Origin: an uncultured Clostridium sp. | GTDB lineage: Bacteria; Bacillota; Clostridia; Lachnospirales; Lachnospiraceae | DNA length: 64,000 bases | Direction: 5' to 3' | Assembly: GCA_945915475.1 (NCBI GenBank) | Contig: CAMEFI010000010.1 | Coordinates: 1-64,000 of the forward strand | Part shown: one piece after another, positions 26,869-35,967 of the stretch | Numbering within the stretch: the stretch's first letter is position 1 | Layout: each line of letters begins with the position of its first letter | Made by a program: the position numbers and the translations under genes | Notes under the pieces: model-generated | Told to the model about the DNA's origin: nothing | The model's database searches: none | Seen by the model: only the letters and a program-made list of their open reading frames with translations

Positions 26869-28536
26869 ATGAAGACAGATATTGAAATTGCACAGGAAGC
26901 ACAAATGGTTCACGTAAAAAAGGTGGCAGCAAAGCTTGATATTGCTGAGGAAGAACTGGATTTATATGGCAAGTATAAGGCAAAACTTTCGGATGAACTG
27001 ATTCACAGAATAGAGAATAATCCGGATGGAAAGTTAGTGTTAGTTACTGCAATTAATCCCACTCCTGCCGGTGAAGGTAAGACAACCGTAACAGTAGGTT
27101 TAGGACAGGCGCTTGGCAGAATGGGCAAGAAAGCATCCATTGCTCTTCGCGAGCCGTCTTTAGGACCTTGTTTTGGTATTAAAGGTGGAGCGGCCGGTGG
27201 CGGATATTCCCAGGTCGTTCCCATGGAGGATCTGAATCTTCATTTTACAGGAGATTTTCATGCCATTACATCTGCTAATAATTTATTAGCTGCAATGCTT
27301 GATAATCATATCCAGCAGGGAAATGCGCTGAATATTGATACCAGACAGATTGTATGGAAACGCTGTATGGATATGAATGACCGTGTACTTCGGAATATAG
27401 TTGTTGGTTTGGGAAGCAAGATGGATGGGTATGTGAGAGAGGATCATTTTGTAATCTCCGTTGCATCTGAGATTATGGCAATCCTTTGTCTTGCAAATGA
27501 TATGGAAGATTTAAAAGATAAGCTTGGCAAGATCATTGTGGCATATTCTGTTGATGGCAAGCCGGTAACAGCTAAGGATCTTAAGGCTGTTGGAGCTATG
27601 GCAGCTTTATTGAAGGATGCATTGAAGCCCAATATGATTCAGACCTTGGAACACACACCTGCCTTTGTACATGGTGGACCATTTGCCAATATTGCACATG
27701 GCTGTAATTCTGTCCGCGCCACTAAGCTTGCAATGAAGTTATCGGATATCGTAGTCACAGAAGCCGGTTTTGGTGCAGACTTAGGTGCGGAGAAGTTTAT
27801 GGATATCAAATGCCGGAAGGCCGGTATTTCACCGGATGCTATTGTGTTAGTTGCTACCGTTCGTGCTCTTAAATATAATGGTGGTGTTGCTAAGGCTGAT
27901 CTCAGCATAGAGAATGTGGAAGCACTTAAGAAGGGTATCGTTAACCTTGAAAAGCATATTGAGAACCTGCAGCAGTTTGGTGTACCGGTTGTTGTGACAT
28001 TGAACCAGTTTGTGACAGATTCTGAAGCAGAACTGAATTACGTAAAAGAATTTGTTGAGAGTAAGGGATGCGATTTCGCATTAGCCCAGGTTTGGGAAAA
28101 GGGCGGCGAAGGTGGACTTGCCTTGGCGGAAAAAGTTGTAGATATTTTAGAGAATAAGAAGGCAGACTTTAAGATGCTTTACGAGGATGAGATGTCCTTA
28201 GAAGACAAGATTATGACCATTGCGACGAAGATTTACGGAGCAAAGGGTGTCAATTATACAGCGGCAGCCAAGAAGCAGTTAGACAAGATTACATCATTAG
28301 GATATGGCAATCTTCCTGTTTGTATGGCAAAGACACAGTACTCTTTGTCAGATGACCAGACGAAGCTTGGCAGACCTACAGATTTTGATATCAGTGTGAG
28401 AGATGTCTATGTCAATGCCGGTGCAGGATTCGTTGTGGCAATCACAGGTTCCATTATGACAATGCCTGGACTTCCAAAGGTTCCGGCTGCTGAGAATATA
28501 GATGTAGTGGAGGATAAGATCGTTGGATTATTCTAA
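26869..28536 (+). CDS. fhs: Formate-tetrahydrofolate ligase
   Basis: ATP-dependent formyl-THF synthetase that feeds formate into one-carbon metabolism (Wood-Ljungdahl methyl branch in acetogens, purine synthesis elsewhere). 555 residues, normal length. The phosphate-binding loop [18 protein letters not shown] at about 64-81, [19 protein letters not shown], and the C-terminal [16 protein letters not shown] are all characteristic. AGGAGG precedes the ATG. folD follows 24 bases later, so the two successive folate enzymes are co-transcribed. Confidence 0.98.
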   Translation: MKTDIEIAQEAQMVHVKKVAAKLDIAEEELDLYGKYKAKLSDELIHRIENNPDGKLVLVTAINPTPAGEGKTTVTVGLGQALGRMGKKASIALREPSLGPCFGIKGGAAGGGYSQVVPMEDLNLHFTGDFHAITSANNLLAAMLDNHIQQGNALNIDTRQIVWKRCMDMNDRVLRNIVVGLGSKMDGYVREDHFVISVASEIMAILCLANDMEDLKDKLGKIIVAYSVDGKPVTAKDLKAVGAMAALLKDALKPNMIQTLEHTPAFVHGGPFANIAHGCNSVRATKLAMKLSDIVVTEAGFGADLGAEKFMDIKCRKAGISPDAIVLVATVRALKYNGGVAKADLSIENVEALKKGIVNLEKHIENLQQFGVPVVVTLNQFVTDSEAELNYVKEFVESKGCDFALAQVWEKGGEGGLALAEKVVDILENKKADFKMLYEDEMSLEDKIMTIATKIYGAKGVNYTAAAKKQLDKITSLGYGNLPVCMAKTQYSLSDDQTKLGRPTDFDISVRDVYVNAGAGFVVAITGSIMTMPGLPKVPAAENIDVVEDKIVGLF

Positions 28537-28560
28537 TATACAAGACAGGAGGAATAGGAT

Positions 28561-29409
28561 ATGGCAGAATTAATTGATGGAAAAGTAATCAGTAAGCAGA
28601 TCAAAGACGAGTTAAAAGATAAGGTTGCTGTTTTAAAAGCACAGGGAAAAGAAATCGGAATGGCTGTGATTCAGGTGGGAAATGATCCGGCTTCTTCTGT
28701 ATATGTTGGCAATAAGAAAAAAGCTTGTGCATATATTGGAATCCGTTCTGAAAGTTACGAATTGCCGGAAGAGACCACACAGGATGAATTGCTGGCACTG
28801 ATTGATCGTTTGAATAAGGATGATGCCATCCATGGTATTTTAGTACAGCTTCCGGTTCCAAAGCATATTGATGAGGATACAATCATTAAAGCAATTTCTC
28901 CGAAAAAGGATGTGGATGGATTTCATCCACAAAGTGTTGGAGCACTTACCATTGGCCAGCCCGGATTTGTATCCTGTACTCCGGCAGGAATCATTCAGCT
29001 TCTGAAGAGAAGTGGAGTGGAGATTGAAGGAAAAGAATGTGTTGTGATTGGACGAAGCAATATTGTTGGTAAGCCTATGGCATTATTGCTGTTAAGAGAG
29101 AATGGTACCGTTACCGTCACACATTCTAAGACAAAAAATCTGAAAGAAGTATGTAAACGGGCAGACATTTTAGTGGTTGCCATCGGCAGACCGAAGATGA
29201 TAGATGCTTCTTATGTGAAAGAAGGAGCAGTCGTAATTGATGTAGGTATCCATAGGAATGAGAACAATAAGTTGTGTGGTGATGTGGACTTTGACAGTGT
29301 TGAGCCAATTGCGTCCAAGATCACTCCGGTTCCTGGAGGCGTTGGACCAATGACAATTGCTATGTTAATGAATAACTGTGTAGAAGCTGCTACCATGTTT
29401 GATAAGTAA
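28561..29409 (+). CDS. folD: Methylenetetrahydrofolate dehydrogenase/cyclohydrolase
   Basis: Bifunctional FolD: interconverts methylene-, methenyl- and formyl-THF using NAD(P). 282 residues. Family motifs: YVGNKKKACAYIGI (with the catalytic Lys), HGILVQLPVPKHID, PKKDVDGFHPQSVG, the Rossmann segment VIGRSNIVGKPMA, and the C-terminal TPVPGGVGPMTIAML. The RBS GGAGG is about eight bases from the ATG. It directly follows fhs and is followed without a gap by rimO, so all four genes to pgsA may form one transcript. Confidence 0.97.
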   Translation: MAELIDGKVISKQIKDELKDKVAVLKAQGKEIGMAVIQVGNDPASSVYVGNKKKACAYIGIRSESYELPEETTQDELLALIDRLNKDDAIHGILVQLPVPKHIDEDTIIKAISPKKDVDGFHPQSVGALTIGQPGFVSCTPAGIIQLLKRSGVEIEGKECVVIGRSNIVGKPMALLLLRENGTVTVTHSKTKNLKEVCKRADILVVAIGRPKMIDASYVKEGAVVIDVGIHRNENNKLCGDVDFDSVEPIASKITPVPGGVGPMTIAMLMNNCVEAATMFDK

Positions 29410-29427
29410 ATGAATAGGAGTCAGAAA

Positions 29428-30753
29428 ATGATTCAGATATTATTTGTATCCCTTGGGTGTGACAAGAATCTGGTGGACAGCGAAGTAATGCTGGGTTTAC
29501 TCGAGGATAAAGGCTATGCCATTACCAATGAAGAAAAGGAAGCAGATGTAGTTGTTATCAATACCTGTTGCTTTATTGGGGATGCCAAGGAAGAAAGCAT
29601 TGAAAATATCATTGAGATGGGTAAGCTCAAAGAGACAGGTAGATTAAAAGCATTGATTGTAACAGGCTGTCTTGCACAACGTTATAAAGAGGAGATTCAA
29701 AAGGAACTTCCGGAGGTAGATGCCATTGTTGGCACAACGGCAACAGAGGCGATTGTGGAGGCCGTAGAAGAGACATTAAAGGGAAAAGGGTATACACATT
29801 TTGAAGATATCAATTATCTGCCGCCAAGCCATACGAAGAGAGTAATTACATCCGGGACTTATATGGGATATCTGAAGATTGCAGAAGGCTGTGACAAACA
29901 TTGTACCTACTGTATTATTCCAAAGGTTCGTGGCAATTACAGAAGTGTACCCATGGAAGATCTGATAGAACAGGCAAAGTATCTTGTGTCCAATGGAATT
30001 ACAGAAATCTGTCTTGTGGCACAGGAAACTACCCTTTACGGAGTGGATCTGTATGGTAAGAAAATGTTGCCGGAACTGTTGCAAAAGTTATCTGCAATAG
30101 AGGATTTGCAATGGATTCGGTTACTATATTGTTATCCGGAAGAGATAACGCAGGATTTAGTCACGGAGATTCGGGACAATCCCAAGGTATGCCACTATAT
30201 TGATATGCCACTGCAGCATTGTGAAGACAACATATTAAAGAGAATGGGGAGACGAACCACAAAGGAACACATCCAAAAGACCATTCAGATGATTCGTAAA
30301 GAGATTCCGGATATTGTGTTACGGACGTCTTTGATTGCGGGATTTCCGGGAGAGACGCAGGAAGATCATGAAGCGTTACTGTCTTTTATTGATGAAATGG
30401 AGTTTAACCGTCTGGGGGTATTTACGTACTCACCAGAGGAGGGAACCCCTGCAGCAGAATTTGAAGATCAGATATCTGAGGAGACGAAAGAACAGTGGCG
30501 GGACGAGATTATGGCATTGCAGCAGGAGATTTCTTATGATCTGAACAGTGCCATGATGGACAAGAAACTGAAAGTCATTGTGGATGGTTATCTATATAAG
30601 GATGAAATGTATATGTGTCGTTCCTATATGGATGCACCGGGAATCGATGGCTGTGTCTTTGTTGCTTCGGATGAAGAACTATTGTCCGGAGACTTTATTG
30701 ATGTGAAGATTACGGACTTCAATGAATACGATTTGATAGGAGAGAGAGTATGA
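29428..30753 (+). CDS. rimO: Ribosomal protein S12 methylthiotransferase RimO
   Basis: Radical-SAM methylthiotransferase modifying an aspartate of ribosomal protein S12. 441 residues from the ATG at 29428, seven bases after AGGAG; the ORF-track ATG at 29410 precedes that RBS. Three domains: UPF0004 with three cluster cysteines (SLGCDKN, NTCCF, TGCLAQR), radical SAM with CDKHCTYCIIP, and a TRAM domain at the end. FVSLGCDKNLVDSE separates RimO from MiaB-type relatives. Overlaps pgsA by four bases (ATGA). Confidence 0.96.
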   Translation: MIQILFVSLGCDKNLVDSEVMLGLLEDKGYAITNEEKEADVVVINTCCFIGDAKEESIENIIEMGKLKETGRLKALIVTGCLAQRYKEEIQKELPEVDAIVGTTATEAIVEAVEETLKGKGYTHFEDINYLPPSHTKRVITSGTYMGYLKIAEGCDKHCTYCIIPKVRGNYRSVPMEDLIEQAKYLVSNGITEICLVAQETTLYGVDLYGKKMLPELLQKLSAIEDLQWIRLLYCYPEEITQDLVTEIRDNPKVCHYIDMPLQHCEDNILKRMGRRTTKEHIQKTIQMIRKEIPDIVLRTSLIAGFPGETQEDHEALLSFIDEMEFNRLGVFTYSPEEGTPAAEFEDQISEETKEQWRDEIMALQQEISYDLNSAMMDKKLKVIVDGYLYKDEMYMCRSYMDAPGIDGCVFVASDEELLSGDFIDVKITDFNEYDLIGERV

Positions 30754-31310
30754 ATTTACCAAACAGATTAACGATTATGAGAACTATATTAATTCCGTTT
30801 TTTCTTGTAGCGATGTTATGGGATGTCGTTCCATATGGCAACTGGATCGCCCTTGTTATTTTTGCGATTGCATCCCTTACGGATATGTTAGATGGAAAGA
30901 TTGCCAGAAAATATAATCTGGTAACGAATTTTGGTAAATTTATGGATCCTTTAGCGGATAAATTACTGGTATCCTCTGCTATGATTGCTTTTGTGGAACT
31001 CGGAAGAATTCCATGCTGGATTGTCATTGTTATTATTGCAAGAGAATTTATCATCAGTGGATTCCGCTTAGTTGCAGCAGATAATGGGATTGTGATTGCG
31101 GCAGGTATCTGGGGGAAGATAAAGACTGCAGAACAGATGGTGATGATCTGTATTCTATTAGCAGATCTGGGAAGTATATTTCCTGGGGCTGCTGCAGGAA
31201 TTACAGTGTTTGAAAATGTACTTATTTACATTGCGTTGATTCTTACCATTGTATCTTTGATAGATTATCTGATTCACAATAAGGGTGTTCTTGCGGAAAA
31301 TAATAAATAA
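30750..31310 (+). CDS. pgsA: CDP-diacylglycerol-glycerol-3-phosphate phosphatidyltransferase
   Basis: Integral membrane enzyme making phosphatidylglycerol phosphate, the committed step to phosphatidylglycerol. 186 residues with about four to five TM helices. The CDP-alcohol phosphatidyltransferase signature DGxxAR(x8)GxxxDxxxD is seen in LDGKIARKYN and GKFMDPLADK. MNLPNRLTIMR at the N-terminus is the usual PgsA start. Translationally coupled to rimO, as in many Firmicutes. A terminator follows. Confidence 0.95.
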   Translation: MNLPNRLTIMRTILIPFFLVAMLWDVVPYGNWIALVIFAIASLTDMLDGKIARKYNLVTNFGKFMDPLADKLLVSSAMIAFVELGRIPCWIVIVIIAREFIISGFRLVAADNGIVIAAGIWGKIKTAEQMVMICILLADLGSIFPGAAAGITVFENVLIYIALILTIVSLIDYLIHNKGVLAENNK

Positions 31311-31336
31311 GATTGAAATAAGAATGGATAATGAAA

Positions 31337-31373
31337 AGACTGTTTTTCTAAAAGCATAGAAAGACAGTTTTTT
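31337..31373 (+). terminator. Terminator after pgsA
   Basis: AAGACTGTTTTTCTA pairs with TAGAAAGACAGTTTTTT (one mismatch), ending in a T-run. Confidence 0.8.
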
Positions 31374-31460
31374 ATATTGAAGATATTTTGAAATGAATAA
31401 AATAGTATGTCGAGTATAAATATAATAATTTTAATAATAGTTATTATTTTATAATATTTA

Positions 31461-31489
31461 TTGACCTTTTTCGACAAAAAATGTATTAT
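31461..31489 (+). promoter_or_regulatory. Promoter for the HD-GYP gene, perhaps the SipW operon
   Basis: TTGACC at 31461-31466 and TATTAT at 31484-31489, 17 bp apart. As only 37 bases separate the HD-GYP gene from the next gene and no terminator is seen, this promoter may also drive the long downstream locus. Confidence 0.7.
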
Positions 31490-31506
31490 ACAGAGTGGGA
31501 GGTTTT

Positions 31507-32211
31507 ATGATAGTTTATGATAAGGAAGAAATGAAAAAAACAAAAGAGGGATGTTATCCCACACTTTCTAGTTTGTATAGTATTATCCCAAGAGATGTAA
31601 GACTACATATGGAGAGGGTTGGTGTGTACGCTACTGTTTTTTATGATTATTTGTCAGAGTGTTATCCGGATATTGTGGAGCCCCTTCATCATGAGATGGA
31701 TGACTGTATACATGATTTGTTTACTCTGCATGATATCGGGCGGGCTTTTGTTCCAATTCGTTTTCAGAACAAAGCAGGCGGTTTGACAGAAGAAGAGTTT
31801 GAGATGATCAAACAACATACCATATTGACAGCAGACACATTAGATAGTGTATATAAGCTTCCTTTTTCTGACACGGTGAAGATGCATTTGTATAATATAT
31901 CCATGTATCATCATGAAAAATATGATGGTACCGGATATCCTTTCGGTATAAAGGGGGAGCAGATTCCCATTGAAGCCAGAATATGTTCCTTAGCAGATGC
32001 CTTTGACGGAATGACAAGTTGGAAACCTTACCGCAAAAATATGAGTATGGATACTGTTCAGAGAATCATATTAGAAGAAGCCGGTAAACAGTTCCAGCCA
32101 ATTCTTTCCGTTGCGTTTTCAGAATGCATCCATCGTATGCCTATGAATATGGGTGCGGAATGGGAAATGGAGGCAGGTCATTATTTCACAGAGAAGCAGG
32201 ATCATTTATAG
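31507..32211 (+). CDS. HD-GYP domain protein (putative c-di-GMP phosphodiesterase)
   Basis: 234 residues, soluble, a stand-alone HD-GYP domain. The family breaks down cyclic di-GMP. Visible metal and substrate residues: HD in LFTLHDIGR (Arg replaces the usual Lys of HDIGK), KQHTILTADTL, the HH of HHEKYDGTGYP (GYP motif intact) and SLADAFDGMTS. There is no receiver or other sensor domain. The start at 31507 follows GGGAGG closely (four-base gap); the ORF-track start at 31495 lies in that RBS. It stands 37 bases before the SipW locus with no terminator in between. Confidence 0.82.
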   Translation: MIVYDKEEMKKTKEGCYPTLSSLYSIIPRDVRLHMERVGVYATVFYDYLSECYPDIVEPLHHEMDDCIHDLFTLHDIGRAFVPIRFQNKAGGLTEEEFEMIKQHTILTADTLDSVYKLPFSDTVKMHLYNISMYHHEKYDGTGYPFGIKGEQIPIEARICSLADAFDGMTSWKPYRKNMSMDTVQRIILEEAGKQFQPILSVAFSECIHRMPMNMGAEWEMEAGHYFTEKQDHL

Positions 32212-32248
32212 AGATTTTGAACCTGTAAGTTAACAGGATGATAAGAAT

Positions 32249-33199
32249 ATGTCAGATGAAAAGAATGATAACAAGGAACAACTGAATAAGAAATCAGGCA
32301 GTTTAAATGCTGTGGATAAGCAGTATAGAAAACTAGAGAGAAGCTCCCGATTCTGGAATAAGATAGATCCGGCAAACCGCTTCCGACACTGGTATTTAGG
32401 AGCAGCCAGTGTTACCAGAAGTCTTTTTCGCGTGGTGGCGGCATGGCAGACTATCGTTATTTTAACAAGCATTCTCGTGATTTTATACATATTAGCTGCA
32501 TTTTATACGGGAAAAGGAGAATTTGTGATTAAGCTAGACCGTCCCATGGCCAATGAGGGATTTATTCTTTCGGAGAATCAGGATTTCAGTGATTTTCTTG
32601 TGTCACTCAGGGATGATGCGGTGAAGAATGCCACGAATATTTCCATCTACGATCTTCCAAAGGATGTGATGGATGTGGATGGTAAGCATAATGGAGCCAA
32701 TTACGTGGCGTATACGTTTTATCTGAAGAATAAGACAACAAAAGCGCATGATTATCACTATGAATTGTCTGTGCAAAGTACCGCAAAGAGTGCAGATACT
32801 GCCACATGGGTTATGGTTTTTCAGAATGGAAAACAGAATGTCTATGCCCAGGAGAACAAAGGTGGTTACCCGGAATGTCTGTACAGTAAATGGGAATTTC
32901 CTTTTATGGAGTATGCGGAAGACCCCAAGGTGCAGTCTGTGGTGGAAGATGCTGATAAAGCACATATAACGGACGAGATGATAGAGTATCATGAGTTTAC
33001 CCAGGTGGAGGGACTTTACCAGTTTGAAACGGTTCCCTGGAATGCAAAGGATCTTGTATGCATTGGAAGCCGGCAGAATATGGAACCGGACGAGGTGGAC
33101 AAATACACTGTGGTAATCTGGTTAGAAGGGGATGACCCGGATTGTAAAGATGACATATTAGGCGGACATGTGGAGATGTCCATGAAATTTATGTATTAG
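32249..33199 (+). CDS. Single-TM surface protein, first gene of the SipW locus
   Basis: 316 residues, no family I recognise. Residues 1-65 are charged and cytoplasmic-looking; one TM at about 67-92 (TIVILTSILVILYILAAF); the rest is extracellular and beta-rich. The end, YTVVIWLEGDDPDCKDDI...MSMKF, matches the end of the next protein, ITLKIWLEGTDAQCGNEI...TQLKF, so the two share a C-terminal beta module typical of TasA/camelysin-like SipW substrates. The TM is not followed by a clear signal peptidase site, so it may stay anchored. The RBS is weak (AGGA about ten bases upstream). Confidence 0.75.
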   Translation: MSDEKNDNKEQLNKKSGSLNAVDKQYRKLERSSRFWNKIDPANRFRHWYLGAASVTRSLFRVVAAWQTIVILTSILVILYILAAFYTGKGEFVIKLDRPMANEGFILSENQDFSDFLVSLRDDAVKNATNISIYDLPKDVMDVDGKHNGANYVAYTFYLKNKTTKAHDYHYELSVQSTAKSADTATWVMVFQNGKQNVYAQENKGGYPECLYSKWEFPFMEYAEDPKVQSVVEDADKAHITDEMIEYHEFTQVEGLYQFETVPWNAKDLVCIGSRQNMEPDEVDKYTVVIWLEGDDPDCKDDILGGHVEMSMKFMY

Positions 33200-33285
33200 A
33201 TGATTGCGATGAAGTTATTTCTACCTGGAAGAATATTATAATTTCGCAGTTGAGATAAAGGAAAAAGACAGAAAGGATGAGGATT

Positions 33286-34182
33286 ATGAAGAAAGAAACA
33301 AAGGAAAAAAAGAAACCAACCATGACGCAGAAAGCAAAGAAAATCCGCAGTATTGTTATGATGTCACTGCTTTGCGTGTTGTTGTTGTCAGCGGCAACCT
33401 ACGCATGGTTTACACTGAGTAATACGGCGAAGATTAGTAATCTGACCATGACGGTGGGGGACGTAACGGGTTTGCAGGTGGCAGACATTGCAGATACAGA
33501 TACAGCAAACGGACCGGCTGATGAGTCTTCATGGAAGGCGGAAACAACTGCAGTAGAATTTAATGGGAAATTGTTGCCTGCTACTACAACAGATGGTATT
33601 GACATTTATGAACCGGTATATGATGAGAGTGGATCGGTTAGCGATTTGAGTGCTTCTGCTACGACTAAGAAACTTGACAGTAATTCAGTCATCAATTCGA
33701 TTGGATATTATGTGGAATATTCTTTTTGGATTCGTGCGTTAGGACCTACAGGTGCGCAAACTACTGTTAAGTTAGCACCTGGTGAAGGTCTTAATGATGG
33801 AATATATAATGCATCGGCGTCAGGAACCTATTCCTTATCATCATCAAAGAATGACGGTATATTACCTTCGGCTGCAGTTCGTGTTAGTCTGATTAATAAT
33901 ACAGCTGTAAAGGTGTATGAACCAAATGCGGATTTTAGTGCTCAAGCTCAAAAAGTTGCTACGGATTCCCGTACTGACAAAACTGCAAAATCATCTGATG
34001 TGAAACAAAAAGTTGACGGAACATATGACAGTAGTGTTGATACTACTGTTTTGACCCTTGAAAATAATAAGGCTACCAAGATTACCCTTAAAATCTGGTT
34101 AGAGGGAACAGATGCCCAATGTGGTAATGAGATTGCTGCCAATAAAATTATAACACAGTTAAAATTTGTTACAGCTGAATGA
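33286..34182 (+). CDS. TasA/camelysin-like SipW-substrate protein
   Basis: 298 residues from the ATG at 33286 (AAAGGA eight bases upstream; the ATG at 33277 lies in that RBS). The lysine-rich N-terminus, hydrophobic core and LLSAATYAWFTLSNTAKISN form the SipW-type signal peptide seen on TasA-like matrix and fibre proteins in Firmicutes. The mature part is Ser/Thr/Ala/Asp-rich and beta-prone and ends with IWLEGTDAQCGNEI, shared with the preceding gene. Likely a secreted surface or fibre subunit cleaved by the SipW four genes downstream. A weak promoter (TTATTT, 16 bp, TATAAT at 33237-33242) lies just before it. Confidence 0.75.
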   Translation: MKKETKEKKKPTMTQKAKKIRSIVMMSLLCVLLLSAATYAWFTLSNTAKISNLTMTVGDVTGLQVADIADTDTANGPADESSWKAETTAVEFNGKLLPATTTDGIDIYEPVYDESGSVSDLSASATTKKLDSNSVINSIGYYVEYSFWIRALGPTGAQTTVKLAPGEGLNDGIYNASASGTYSLSSSKNDGILPSAAVRVSLINNTAVKVYEPNADFSAQAQKVATDSRTDKTAKSSDVKQKVDGTYDSSVDTTVLTLENNKATKITLKIWLEGTDAQCGNEIAANKIITQLKFVTAE

Positions 34183-34250
34183 TATATATTGGATCAGGTC
34201 ATGGTGATCAATGGAGATATGTAATGATACACACCAACGGAGTATAACAG

Positions 34251-35918
34251 ATGGATGCATTTTTTAATTATTTTTACAATTTCATGAATGACGTGTTTGG
34301 ATATCTTTGGGATATTGTGGTTGCTTTGAAGAATGCCATTGTAGGAATTCTGGATGTCAAGTTTTATATGGATTTGTTTAAGTCCTACAAAGATGATCTG
34401 TCCACCGGTGGGTGGATTGCGGCATTTCTTACACATATTATCATTCTGTTGATTTTTATCCTGTTGGTCTATCTGATCGTGCGGGGAATCCGGGTATTGT
34501 TCCGTTTTAAAGTACCGGTTGTGGAGTACGAGGCCATGAAGGATGAAGTAGTCAAATTAAAACGGGAGATCATGAAGGCCAATTATGAAAAAGACAAGAT
34601 TCTTGCCATGAAGGTCAACGAAATGGGGATGAAGGTGAATCCGGATTTGTTAGATCTTCAAGAGGATGAGGCTGCAGTGACTGCTGAGGAGACAGATCAC
34701 GAAGAAGAAGTCAGAACAGCCGCTGCAGAGAGTGAGAATAATTTAGATGACTTAACGGATGAAGAAAAGGAAGCGTTGGCTGTGGCACAGGCAGAGGGGA
34801 AGCCGGTTCAGAAAGTGAATGTGGGAGAATTACGTTTTCCAAAGTTATCTGCGGTGGATACATACTATCATTCCGAAGATTATGTGGCACCACAGTTCCC
34901 AATGAATTATACATTAGAAGAACTTTGTATGGCATTTCGTAATTTCGCAGCTTCGAAGCTGGGGCTTTATTATGAGTTGGAAGTCATCCGGGAAGTTTTT
35001 GCTTCCTTTGGAGCAGCCAAAATGCTGATTTTACAGGGTATTTCCGGTACCGGTAAAACTTCCCTTCCATATGCACTGGGACAGTTTATCAATAATCCGA
35101 GTCTGATATGCTCTGTTCAGCCGTCCTGGCGTGACCGGACAGAACTTTTTGGATATTATAATGATTTTACCAAGAAATATACGGAGACAGACTTCTTAAA
35201 GACAATATATGAATCCCATTATCAGGAGAACATTCGTGTGATTATATTAGATGAGATGAACATTGCCCGGGTAGAGTACTATTTTGCAGAAATGTTATCC
35301 ATTCTGGAACTGCCACGGGCGGAGGAACGTTATATTTCTGTGGTATCCAGCAAAGCGGAGAATGATCCGGAGAAGATGATCGATGGTAAGGTCTGGATTC
35401 CGGACAATGTGTTTTATGTAGGAACCATCAATAATGATGATTCTACTTTTGCGGTAGCAGATAAGGTATATGATCGTGCAATTCCTATTGATTTAGATGA
35501 CCGGGCTACCGTATTTGAGGCACCGGATACAGAAGGAATTCCAATTAGCATGGATTATCTCACTTCTTTATATGATAAGGCAAAGAAGGATTATCCATTA
35601 TCAGAGGAAAGCCTCATGGAACTGGACAAGTTGGATACATACCTGATTGAACATTTCCGATTGACTTTCGGTAACCGTATTTTACGTCAGATGAAAGATT
35701 TTGTACCGTGTTATGTCGCATGTGGTGGTACAGAGATGAATGGAATTGATTTTATGTTTGCTAAGAAAATCTTACGTAAATTTGAATCTCTTGGACTTGG
35801 ATTTATCCGGGACGAGATTGACGGACTGATTGATTATCTGAATCATGCCTTTGGAGAGGATAATTTCAAAGTGAGTAAAACATATTTAGCCCGGCTGAAG
35901 AAGATGAGTGGGGCATAA
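34251..35918 (+). CDS. Membrane-anchored McrB-like AAA+ ATPase
   Basis: 555 residues. An amphipathic N-terminus, one TM at about 54-80 (LTHIIILLIFILLVYLIV), a short coiled coil (about 92-125), an acidic low-complexity linker (132-190), then an AAA+ module: Walker A GISGTGKTS at 263-271, WRDRTELFGYY, Walker B VIILDEMN at 330-337 followed by IARVEYYFAEMLS, sensor 1 VGTINNDDSTF and an arginine-finger-like VYDRA. The pattern is that of the McrB/AAA_5 branch (MoxR-like) of AAA+ proteins. A membrane anchor and a place in a SipW locus are unusual for it. The next gene encodes a DUF2357-like protein, the usual partner type of McrB-like ATPases. Confidence 0.8.
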   Translation: MDAFFNYFYNFMNDVFGYLWDIVVALKNAIVGILDVKFYMDLFKSYKDDLSTGGWIAAFLTHIIILLIFILLVYLIVRGIRVLFRFKVPVVEYEAMKDEVVKLKREIMKANYEKDKILAMKVNEMGMKVNPDLLDLQEDEAAVTAEETDHEEEVRTAAAESENNLDDLTDEEKEALAVAQAEGKPVQKVNVGELRFPKLSAVDTYYHSEDYVAPQFPMNYTLEELCMAFRNFAASKLGLYYELEVIREVFASFGAAKMLILQGISGTGKTSLPYALGQFINNPSLICSVQPSWRDRTELFGYYNDFTKKYTETDFLKTIYESHYQENIRVIILDEMNIARVEYYFAEMLSILELPRAEERYISVVSSKAENDPEKMIDGKVWIPDNVFYVGTINNDDSTFAVADKVYDRAIPIDLDDRATVFEAPDTEGIPISMDYLTSLYDKAKKDYPLSEESLMELDKLDTYLIEHFRLTFGNRILRQMKDFVPCYVACGGTEMNGIDFMFAKKILRKFESLGLGFIRDEIDGLIDYLNHAFGEDNFKVSKTYLARLKKMSGA

Positions 35919-35967
35919 CACAACGTTGTATTTCTGCATGGAACGACATAAGAAGAAGGATAAGAAT

